59,605 nucleotides of DNA from JBBQER01 sp038320885 (GTDB lineage Bacteria; Actinomycetota; Acidimicrobiia; IMCC26256; PALSA-610): the NCBI GenBank assembly GCA_038320885.1, contig JBBQER010000006.1, positions 1 through 59,605 of the forward strand, in the 5' to 3' direction. Below the pieces are notes generated by a model, which saw nothing but the letters and a program-made list of their open reading frames with translations, did no database searches and was not told the DNA's origin. Below, in pieces: positions 24,660-31,388 of the stretch. The translations under genes and the position numbers were made by a program. How positions within the stretch are numbered: the stretch's first letter is position 1; every line of letters starts with the position of its first letter.

Positions 24660-25163
24660 TCAGGGTGTGACCTCGAACACAATGCCGTGATCACGCGCGA
24701 GCTCGACGATGCCGTTGTCGGTGGGCCACCCGCGCGCCTGGATGTTGAAAACCCGCAATTCTGGCGCGCCGATCGGGTAGGGACCCCAGTGCCACGTGCC
24801 CCGGTGGAGGTGCACACACGCGTACTGCGGCAGCACGAACGCCTTGACCGAGTCGAAGTGCTCGGGCCGCGAGAAATCGACGTCGGCCGGCGCGACCACG
24901 ACCAGCGCGTCGCCGCTCATCGGCATGAGCGTCTGTGTGTGCGTGTCGTGGCGGTTGAGCAGCTCACACCGGAGTCGCCCGTCGCGCACGTCGATCTCGG
25001 CGAGCGTGTGCCCGATGAAGTTCACCCAACCGTCGTTGCGCGTGAACACGAGATCCGCGGTGGGTTGACCGTCGCCCTCGAACGGAGGGAGCACGCCGTA
25101 GGCCGCGAACGCCTCCGGAGTTGCCGGCTCCAACGCCAGCTCGATCGTCCGCGGGCTACTCAT
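24660..25163 (-). CDS. allA: Ureidoglycolate lyase family protein (AllA-like)
   Basis: A 167-aa protein of the AllA beta-barrel family. Core segments are 'ELLNRHDTHTQTLMPMSGD' (the His/Thr/Gln cluster), 'LVVVAPADVDFSRP', 'VHLHRGTWHWGPYPIG' and 'RVFNIQARGW'. AllA releases urea and glyoxylate from ureidoglycolate in purine (allantoin) breakdown. No allantoinase or allantoicase gene is nearby, so this member may act on another substrate. It is divergent from the cupin / hydroxyacid dehydrogenase genes, the latter a possible glyoxylate reductase. Confidence 0.82.
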   Translation of the reverse strand: MSSPRTIELALEPATPEAFAAYGVLPPFEGDGQPTADLVFTRNDGWVNFIGHTLAEIDVRDGRLRCELLNRHDTHTQTLMPMSGDALVVVAPADVDFSRPEHFDSVKAFVLPQYACVHLHRGTWHWGPYPIGAPELRVFNIQARGWPTDNGIVELARDHGIVFEVTP

Positions 25164-25212
25164 GCCGTTCCTCCCCCGGATACCCTTTGCAGCCAGGCAT
25201 CTGGCGCAAAGC

Positions 25213-25228
25213 CTGACGGGTGCGTCAG
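25213..25228. promoter_or_regulatory. Inverted repeat in the allA / cupin spacer
   Basis: CTGACG and CGTCAG (6-bp perfect arms, 4-nt spacer) lie between the divergent allA-like and cupin genes, about 28 nt before the cupin ATG. A GGTGGAGG ribosome binding site follows at about 25240-25247. Position and symmetry fit a small operator, but no regulator is identified. Confidence 0.4.
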
Positions 25229-25255
25229 CTTAGAGAGCGCGGTGGAGGTTCGCCC

Positions 25256-25639
25256 ATGGACGTGCGGTCGATCGAAGACGTGGAGCCGGTCGTCGAGCAC
25301 AACGGCACAGTGCCGGTGTGGTGGCTGGTGAACCCGCGCGAGATGTTCGACATCACCAAGGGCGGCCACCTCGAGCTCGTCAGCGAGTTCGAGGTCGCGG
25401 GCGGCGGCCTCGTCGATCCCCACGAGCACCCGACCCACGAGTTCTATTACGTCACGTCAGGACGCGGGCTCATGACGATCGCGGGCGAGGAGCGGGAGAT
25501 CGCGCAGGGCGATCTCGTGCACATTCCACCCGACACGGTCCACAGCCTCCGGCCGGTGAGCGATCACGCGCCGATCCACTGCTTCTGTTTTGCGGTCGGC
25601 GTCGCGGGTGCGGGCGAAGTGAATTACACCGAGCACTGA
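25256..25639 (+). CDS. Cupin-domain protein
   Basis: A 127-aa single-cupin protein. Metal-binding motif 1 is 'DPHEHPTHEFYYVTSGRG' (H-x-H...E) and motif 2 is 'VHIPPDTVHSLRP' (His). It binds a divalent metal and could be an isomerase, dioxygenase or sugar-binding enzyme; the sequence does not tell. ATG 25256 was chosen because a strong GGTGGAGG site precedes it, whereas the earlier start at 25220 has none. The hydroxyacid dehydrogenase gene follows after 14 nt on the same strand, probably one operon. Confidence 0.85.
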   Translation: MDVRSIEDVEPVVEHNGTVPVWWLVNPREMFDITKGGHLELVSEFEVAGGGLVDPHEHPTHEFYYVTSGRGLMTIAGEEREIAQGDLVHIPPDTVHSLRPVSDHAPIHCFCFAVGVAGAGEVNYTEH

Positions 25640-25653
25640 GTGGCCCGTCACTG

Positions 25654-26604
25654 ATGGGGCGGGTACTCGTCACCCGCCGTCTGCCCGATGGGGGCCTGGA
25701 CCCGCTCGCGGGTCACGAGTTGATCGGTCCCAACGCGGACGATGCGCCGTTCTCGCACGACGAGCTGGTCGTGCACGCCGGTGAGGTGGACGCGATCGTC
25801 TCGGTGCTGACCGACAAGATCGACGCCGCCGTGCTCGAGGCCGGTGCCGCGAGCGGACGACTCAAGGTGGTGGCGAACGTGGCCGTCGGCTACGACAACG
25901 TGGACGTCCGCACGGCACGCGCGCAGGGCGTCGTGGTGTGCAACACGCCGGGCGTCCTCGACGAGACCACTGCCGACCTCGCCTTCACCTTGATCCTGGC
26001 TGCCTCCCGACTGGCCCACACCGCCGAGGCCGAGCTGCGCGCCGACCGGTGGAAGGGCTGGGGGATCACGCAGTACCTCGGCCGTGACGTGCACGGCGCA
26101 ACGCTCGGCATCGTCGGGTACGGCCGCATCGGGCGCGCGGTCGCGCGCCGCGCGGCCGGCTTCGACATGCGCGTGTTGCATCACGCGCGCGGTGACACGG
26201 GCGAGACGGGTTACCTCGCCGATCTCGACGAGCTGCTGGCGACGTCCGACATCGTCTCGCTCCACGTGCCCGGGGGCGAGCCGACGCATCATCTGATCGG
26301 CGCCCGGCGGATCGCGCTGATGAAGCCGACCTCGGTACTTGTGAACACCGCGCGCGGATCGGTCGTCGACGAAGGCGCGCTCGCCGACGCGCTGCACGAG
26401 GGGCGGCTCTTCGCGGCCGGGCTCGACGTGTACGAGCGTGAGCCCGCGGTGCACCCGCGTCTGCTCGACGCGCCGCGGACGGTGTTGCTCCCACACATCG
26501 GCTCGGCATCGCAGGCGACGCGCTCGCGCATGGCCGCACTCGCGAGCGCGGCAGTCGCGACCGTGTTGAATGGTGGGATGCCGCCGAACGTGGTGCGGTC
26601 GTAA
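25654..26604 (+). CDS. D-2-hydroxyacid dehydrogenase, glyoxylate/hydroxypyruvate reductase type
   Basis: 316 aa. It has the Rossmann motif 'GIVGYGRIGRAVARRAAGF', catalytic Arg in 'VNTARGSVVDEGAL', Glu in 'DVYEREPAV' and His in 'VLLPHIGSAS', the classic D-2-hydroxyacid dehydrogenase triad. The N-terminus 'VLVTRRLPDGGLDPLAGH' and 'VVANVAVGYDNVDV' are typical for glyoxylate/hydroxypyruvate reductases. The gene follows the cupin gene by 14 nt. With the divergent AllA-like gene it suggests glyoxylate handling, which is an inference. Confidence 0.9.
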   Translation: MGRVLVTRRLPDGGLDPLAGHELIGPNADDAPFSHDELVVHAGEVDAIVSVLTDKIDAAVLEAGAASGRLKVVANVAVGYDNVDVRTARAQGVVVCNTPGVLDETTADLAFTLILAASRLAHTAEAELRADRWKGWGITQYLGRDVHGATLGIVGYGRIGRAVARRAAGFDMRVLHHARGDTGETGYLADLDELLATSDIVSLHVPGGEPTHHLIGARRIALMKPTSVLVNTARGSVVDEGALADALHEGRLFAAGLDVYEREPAVHPRLLDAPRTVLLPHIGSASQATRSRMAALASAAVATVLNGGMPPNVVRS

Positions 26605-26648
26605 CGTCTGATCGGTGTTCCGCTCGCGGCCGCCGGAATGGGGGAGAT

Positions 26649-27737
26649 ATGGCTGAGCAAGTGCGAGGGGTGATCGCGAAGTCCAAGGGTCAACCGGTGA
26701 CCGTCGAAACGATCGTGGTTCCCGATCCGGGCCCGGGCGAAGTGACGGTACGCGTGCAGGCGTGCGGCGTCTGTCATACCGATCTCCACTACCGCGAAGG
26801 TGGTATCGGCGAAGACTTTCCCTACTTGCTCGGTCACGAGGCCGCGGGCCGGGTCGACGCGGTGGGCGACGGCGTGACCGGCGTCGCGCCCGGCGACTTC
26901 GTCGTCCTCAACTGGCGAGCCGTGTGCGGCGAATGCCGCGCGTGCCGCCGCGGACGCCCCTGGTATTGCTTCGCGACGCACAACGCCCAGCAGAAGATGA
27001 CGCTCGCCGACGGGACGCCGCTCTCGCCCGCGCTCGGCATCGGCGCGTTCGCGGAGAAGACGCTGGTCGCGGCGGGCCAGGCGACGAAGGTCGATCCCCA
27101 GGCCACGCCCGCCGCAGCCGGGCTGCTCGGCTGCGGCGTGATGGCCGGGTTCGGCGCCGCCGCGCACACGGGCAACGTCGGGCGCGACGACTCCGTTGCA
27201 GTGTTCGGGTGCGGCGGAGTTGGCAACGCCGCCATCGCCGCCGCCAAGCTCGCGGGCGCGCACACAATCATCGCGGTGGATCTGGACCCGCGGAAGCTCG
27301 AGTGGGCCAAGGAGTTCGGCGCGACCAACGTCGTCGACTCCTCCAAGACCGACGCGGTCGAGGCGATCCGCGCCGCGACCAACGGCGACGGCGCCGACGT
27401 GTGCATCGAGGCGGTCGGGCGGCCGGAGGTGCTGAAGCAGGCGTTCTACGCGCGTGACCTCGCGGGGACGGTCGTGCAGGTCGGCGTGCCCACGCCCGAC
27501 ATGGCGCTACCTGACATCCCGATGATCGATTTCTTCGGTCGCGGGGGCGCGCTCAAACCGTCGTGGTACGGCGACTGCCTGCCGTCCCGCGACTTCCCGA
27601 CCCTCATCGATCTGCACCTGCAGGGCCGCTTCCCGCTCGACAAGTTCGTGTCCGAGACGATTGGACTCGACGACGTGGAAGACGCTTTCCACAAGATGGA
27701 GCGCGGCGAAGTGCTGCGTTCGGTCGTCGTTCTCTGA
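26649..27737 (+). CDS. mscR: S-(hydroxymethyl)mycothiol dehydrogenase
   Basis: A 362-aa zinc alcohol dehydrogenase. The catalytic zinc site is 'ACGVCHTDLHYREGG' and 'LGHEAAG'. The structural zinc Cys are in 'CGECRACRRGRPWYC'. NAD binding is 'FGCGGVGNAAIAAAKLAGA' with 'AVDLDPRKLE'. The stretch 'NAQQKMTLADG' and 'ALGIGAFAEKTLVAAGQATK' is the signature of the mycothiol-dependent formaldehyde dehydrogenase. It oxidises S-hydroxymethyl-mycothiol and can reduce S-nitrosomycothiol. GGGGGAGAT precedes the ATG. The downstream gene is a nitrobindin-like frame with a break. Confidence 0.9.
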   Translation: MAEQVRGVIAKSKGQPVTVETIVVPDPGPGEVTVRVQACGVCHTDLHYREGGIGEDFPYLLGHEAAGRVDAVGDGVTGVAPGDFVVLNWRAVCGECRACRRGRPWYCFATHNAQQKMTLADGTPLSPALGIGAFAEKTLVAAGQATKVDPQATPAAAGLLGCGVMAGFGAAAHTGNVGRDDSVAVFGCGGVGNAAIAAAKLAGAHTIIAVDLDPRKLEWAKEFGATNVVDSSKTDAVEAIRAATNGDGADVCIEAVGRPEVLKQAFYARDLAGTVVQVGVPTPDMALPDIPMIDFFGRGGALKPSWYGDCLPSRDFPTLIDLHLQGRFPLDKFVSETIGLDDVEDAFHKMERGEVLRSVVVL

Positions 27738-27761
27738 ACGGTTCCCGTAGCATCCGGCGCC

Positions 27762-28324
27762 ATGACTGACTACAAGGAATGGGGACCGCTCGCCCGGCTC
27801 GTCGGCACGTGGGAAGGCGACGACGGCATCGATGTCGCGTTCGCGCACGCTGATGGTCGCGTGAAGGAAACGCCGTACCGGGAGCGCACGGTGCTCAATC
27901 CGTTCGGTCCGTCGACAACGGGACCCAGTCGCTGTACGGGCTCGACTACCGCATGGCGGCGTGGCGGGGCGACGAGGTCGATCCGTTCCACACCGAGGTC
28001 GGGTACTGGTTGTGGGATGCGGCCGATCGCTCGGTGATGCGCTGTTTCATGATTCCGCGCGGCTCGATGATTCTCGCGGGCGGGACGACGACGCCCGACG
28101 CGAACACGTTCACGATGGCCGCGGATGTCGGATCGGAGATGTTCGGGATCTTGTCGAACCCGTACCTCGCCAAGGCGGCGCGCACGACGCGCTACGTGGC
28201 GGTGATCACCATCGAAGACGACGACACGTGGGCCTACGACGAGACGTCGACGATCACGCACGAGCGTCACGGTGACGTGCTCGAGCACACCGATCGCAAC
28301 CGGCTGCATCGGGTCAGCTCGTAG
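27762..28324 (+). pseudogene. Heme-binding nitrobindin-like protein, frameshifted
   Basis: Two parts of one beta-barrel (FABP-like / nitrobindin-type, THAP4-related) protein lie in different frames. Residues 'WGPLARLVGTWEGDDGIDVA' to 'RERTVLNPFGP' run in the frame from ATG 27762. From about 27912 the protein continues as 'VDNGTQSLYGLDYRMAAWRG', then 'MAADVGSEMFGILSNPYL' and 'EHTDRNRLHRVSS'. One base appears to be missing at about 27911. Nitrobindins bind heme and isomerise peroxynitrite. A sequencing or assembly error cannot be excluded. The stop is 4 nt from the convergent aldolase gene. Confidence 0.78.
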
Positions 28325-28327
28325 GGC

Positions 28328-28951
28328 TCAGTCCCGGGTGATCGGAGCCGTGTCGAGCGCGAGTAGCTCGATGGTCGTGCGGCCCGCGCGTAGCTCCTCG
28401 AAGAACTTTGCTTCCTTCGCCTCGCGGGCCCGTCCCGCGGCCAGCACGTCGTCGAGCTTCGTGCGCGGAACGACGGCCACACCATCGGCGTCGGCCACGA
28501 TCCAGTCGTCTTGCTCGACCTGGATGTCGCCGACGATCGACGATCCGCCGACCCGGCCCGGGTGCTCCTTGGTGGCACCGCGCAACGCGATCATCGTGGA
28601 GAAGACCGGGAAGCGGTGCGCCTCGAGCGCGCTCACGTCTCGTACTCCGCCGTCGATCACGAGGCCGGCGATGCCGCGCGCCTCGGCGCCGGTGGTGAGC
28701 ACCTCACCCCAGTAGCCGCGTTCGGCTTCGATGCCGACGGACACGACGAGCACGTGTCCCGCGGGTGCCTCGGCGACGGCGACGTGGATCGCGAGGTTGT
28801 CACCCGCCGCGCAGGTGACAGGGAACGCCGGTGCGCTAATGCGCGCGCCCGGCCACGCGGCGCGGACGCGGGGCCGCATCGGTCGGGCGCCGCTTTCGCC
28901 GAGCGTTGCCGCTCCCAATTGCGCGAAACCGGTGACGTAGTCACTGCTCAT
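28328..28951 (-). CDS. RraA-like / 4-hydroxy-4-methyl-2-oxoglutarate aldolase family
   Basis: 207 aa. The family core is 'TTGAEARGIAGLVIDGGVRD', 'FPVFSTMIALRGATKEHPG' and 'DDWIVADADGVAVVPRTK', with Arg/Asp in GGVRD as in the HMG/CHA aldolases and RraA. The aldolases split hydroxy-oxo-acids to pyruvate using a divalent metal. Start ATG at 28951 shares its A with the A of the encoded CCA of tRNA-Ser, so there is no room for a ribosome binding site. Translation may start on a leaderless end created by tRNA 3' processing, or from a later codon. No upstream gene pairs with it functionally. Confidence 0.87.
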   Translation of the reverse strand: MSSDYVTGFAQLGAATLGESGARPMRPRVRAAWPGARISAPAFPVTCAAGDNLAIHVAVAEAPAGHVLVVSVGIEAERGYWGEVLTTGAEARGIAGLVIDGGVRDVSALEAHRFPVFSTMIALRGATKEHPGRVGGSSIVGDIQVEQDDWIVADADGVAVVPRTKLDDVLAAGRAREAKEAKFFEELRAGRTTIELLALDTAPITRD

Positions 28952-29043
28952 GGCGGAGGGCGAGGGATTTGAACCCTCGAGGGAGCTTATGACCCCCTAC
29001 TCGCTTAGCAGGCGAGCACCTTCGGCCACTCGGTCAGCCCTCC
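28951..29043 (-). tRNA. tRNA-Ser (anticodon GCT), CCA encoded
   Basis: A class II tRNA with long variable arm. Acceptor GGAGGGC/GCCCTCC (29037-29043 with 28955-28961), anticodon stem CTCGC/GCGAG with loop CTGCTAA (GCT, Ser AGY codons), T-loop TTCAAAT. Discriminator G at 28954 is followed by CCA at 28953-28951. A TATACT -10-like element lies at 29052-29057. The final A is also the A of the aldolase start codon. Confidence 0.96.
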
Positions 29044-29065
29044 GGCAGAGGAGTATACGAGTGGT

Positions 29066-29650
29066 TCACTTGAGCTTCAGCGGGGTCCGCCGCAGCGCCG
29101 CCACCAACGAGCGATCGCACCCACTCGCATTCAGCGCGTCCTGCTCGCGGACGAGAGCGGCTCGCGTGGGAGCGGCGCGAACGAGGCCGGGAATCGCGAG
29201 GAGAAGTGCGGCATAGAACACCCAGCTGCTCTCGGTGACGAATGCCGCAGTGAAACCGAACAGGGCAGGCGTGTTTGCGAACGCGACTCGCAAGAACATC
29301 CGCGCCCGGTATCCGGCGGCGAGCGTCTCATCCGAGTCGCACGGCATCGGTCTCTGGACCAGCCTCGTGGCCGCGATTTGGGCTACGACGGCGAACACGC
29401 CAATCCCGATCGCCCACGCGTACGCCGAGCTCCCGCGGTGGAAGGGAACGACGCCCAGGGGCACGATGACGAGGAACGCGAGGGAGAGGGGAAACGAAAG
29501 GTAGATGTTGCGCAGATTGATCAGGGAATCGCCGCGCGCCCATTGCCGTCGGAACAAGAAGCGCCCGTAGGGAAACGCCAGAGGCAGCACGCGCCAATTC
29601 AGGTGCCAGCCCGGGTCCTCATCCCGCTGCTTACCCGGCTCGCCCGTCAT
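29066..29650 (-). CDS. Membrane protein of unknown function (194 aa)
   Basis: Start ATG 29650 ('MTGEPGKQRDEDPGWHLNW'); the frame also opens further upstream, but that part has no start with a ribosome site. Four hydrophobic segments, including 'FLVIVPLGVVPF', 'YAWAIGIGVFAVVAQIAATR', 'VAFANTPALFGFTAAFV' and 'WVFYAALLLAIPGLV', place it in the membrane. No family is recognised. It ends 22 nt before the tRNA-Ser gene, whose -10 element lies in this gap. Confidence 0.72.
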   Translation of the reverse strand: MTGEPGKQRDEDPGWHLNWRVLPLAFPYGRFLFRRQWARGDSLINLRNIYLSFPLSLAFLVIVPLGVVPFHRGSSAYAWAIGIGVFAVVAQIAATRLVQRPMPCDSDETLAAGYRARMFLRVAFANTPALFGFTAAFVTESSWVFYAALLLAIPGLVRAAPTRAALVREQDALNASGCDRSLVAALRRTPLKLK

Positions 29651-29694
29651 CAATCGCCTGCTTCGATCGCCCGCGGGAGGGTACCTTCGGTTCC

Positions 29695-30714
29695 GTGACG
29701 CCGGTCGAGGCACTCGAGCGCATCGCGGAGCTGCTCATGCGCGGGCGCGCGCCCGCGTATCGTCAGCAGGCGTTCAAGCGCGCGGCCACGGCGATCTCGC
29801 GCGTCACGCCCGAGGAGCTGCAACGGCTCGCGGATGCCGGCAAGCTCACCGACATCCCCAACGTCGGCGACAAGACGGCGACCGTGATCGCCGAGGCGCT
29901 GCGAGGTGAGACGCCGAAGTACCTCCAGGATCTGCTCGCCAACACGCCCGAGCCCGGTTCGGAAGCGGGCGACGCGTTGCGTGCGCAGCTCCGCGGCGAC
30001 CTGCACTCGCATTCCGATTGGTCCGACGGCGGCGACACGATCGCCGCCATGGCCGGCAAGGCACGCGATCTCGGTCATGAGTACCTCGCGCTGACCGACC
30101 ATTCCCCGCGGCTCAAGATCGCGAACGGCTTGTCGCCCGACCGCCTGCGTGAGCAGCTCGAGGTGGTCGAAGAGCTGAACGCCGATCTCGCTCCCTTCCG
30201 TATCCTCACCGGAGTCGAAGTCGACATTCTTGACGACGGCGCGCTCGATCAACACGAAGAGCTGCTGACCCGTGTCGATGTGGTGGTCGCGAGTGTGCAC
30301 TCGAAGCTGCGCATGGATGTCGACGGGATGACGCGCCGGATGGTTGCCGCGGTCGCAAGCCCGCACACCGACGTGCTCGGACATTGCACCGGTCGATTGC
30401 TCACGGGCCGGGGCCGGCCTGAGTCGACATTCGACGAAGACGTGATCATCGCCGCGTGCAAGCAGTTCGACACCGCGCTCGAGGTGAATTGCCGCCCCGA
30501 GCGGCTCGACCCACCCAAGCGCATTCTCACCAAAGCGGTGGAGGCCGGGCTGCGAATCGCGATCAGCACCGATGCGCACGCGACCGAGCAACTCGAATGG
30601 CAGTCCTACGGGACCGATCGGGCCGCGGCGTGCGGCGTGACCGCGGATCGCGTCGTGAACGCGATGCCGGCCGACGATCTGCTGGCGTGGTGCGATTCGC
30701 ACCCGACTCCGTGA
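29695..30714 (+). CDS. PHP-domain protein with HhH, polX-like without polymerase domain
   Basis: A 339-aa protein starting at GTG 29695. The N-terminal 90 residues are helix-hairpin-helix ('LQRLADAGKLTDIPNVGDKT'). The PHP metal-binding motifs follow in order: 'DLHSHSDWSDG', 'LALTDHSPR', 'EVDILDDG', 'ASVHSKLRMD', 'DVLGHCTGRL' and 'ISTDAHA'. PolX proteins carry such an HhH plus PHP layout, but here the nucleotidyltransferase polymerase domain is missing. It could be a DNA-end 3'-5' exonuclease or phosphatase. The stop overlaps the start of the HAD gene by 4 nt. Confidence 0.87.
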   Translation: MTPVEALERIAELLMRGRAPAYRQQAFKRAATAISRVTPEELQRLADAGKLTDIPNVGDKTATVIAEALRGETPKYLQDLLANTPEPGSEAGDALRAQLRGDLHSHSDWSDGGDTIAAMAGKARDLGHEYLALTDHSPRLKIANGLSPDRLREQLEVVEELNADLAPFRILTGVEVDILDDGALDQHEELLTRVDVVVASVHSKLRMDVDGMTRRMVAAVASPHTDVLGHCTGRLLTGRGRPESTFDEDVIIAACKQFDTALEVNCRPERLDPPKRILTKAVEAGLRIAISTDAHATEQLEWQSYGTDRAAACGVTADRVVNAMPADDLLAWCDSHPTP

Positions 30715-31388
30715 ACGCGATCGACGCGGTCCTGTTCGACTTCCGGGGAACGCTGTTCGGGGACATAGACGACGCGGCATGGATACGGAACGCCGCGGCA
30801 CGGATCGAACGCTCGCTCACTGACGATGACGTCGAGTCGATCATCGATCGGCTCGCAGCGACCGAAGGCATTCCTGAGATCAGCGCCGCGCTCGGGCGTT
30901 CCGATATCTCGCTCGAAGCACACCGAGAGGCGAACTTGCGGTGGTTCTCCGCGGCGGGTATCGACGACGAGCTCGCGATCGCGATCTGGGCGTACGACGG
31001 TGATCCGGAGGGAACGTTCGCCTTTCCCGACTCAGCGCCGGTGATGTCGGCGTTGCAGGAACACGGCGTGCGGATGGTGATTGTGAGCGACATCCATTAC
31101 GACATCCGTGATCATTTCCGGCGTTACGACCTCGACCGTTACGTCGACCACTACGTGCTCTCGTTCGAGCACGGGTGCCAGAAACCCGACGCGGAGATGT
31201 TCACACGCGCGCTTGCCATGCTCGATGTGGCTGCAGACCGCGCACTGATGGTGGGCGACACGCCGGCGAACGACGGGGGCGCGGCGAACGTCGGCATCCG
31301 TACCTACATCCTGCCCGGCCCGTTCCGGTCCGGGCACCGTGACTCGCGCGGGCTCGACGCGGTGCTGCGGCTGGTCGGGATCGTTTAG
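30711..31388 (+). CDS. HAD-superfamily hydrolase
   Basis: 225 aa from GTG 30711, which overlaps the PHP gene stop. Motif I reads 'VLFDFRGTLFGD': the nucleophile Asp is present but the second Asp of DxD is Arg, which is unusual for a phosphatase. Motif II is 'MVIVSDIHYD', motif III Lys is in 'GCQKPDAEMF', and motif IV is 'LMVGDTPANDGGAA'. It may be a haloacid-dehalogenase-like enzyme or a modified phosphatase. The 3' end overlaps the stop of the convergent glucosidase gene. Confidence 0.87.
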   Translation: MNAIDAVLFDFRGTLFGDIDDAAWIRNAAARIERSLTDDDVESIIDRLAATEGIPEISAALGRSDISLEAHREANLRWFSAAGIDDELAIAIWAYDGDPEGTFAFPDSAPVMSALQEHGVRMVIVSDIHYDIRDHFRRYDLDRYVDHYVLSFEHGCQKPDAEMFTRALAMLDVAADRALMVGDTPANDGGAANVGIRTYILPGPFRSGHRDSRGLDAVLRLVGIV

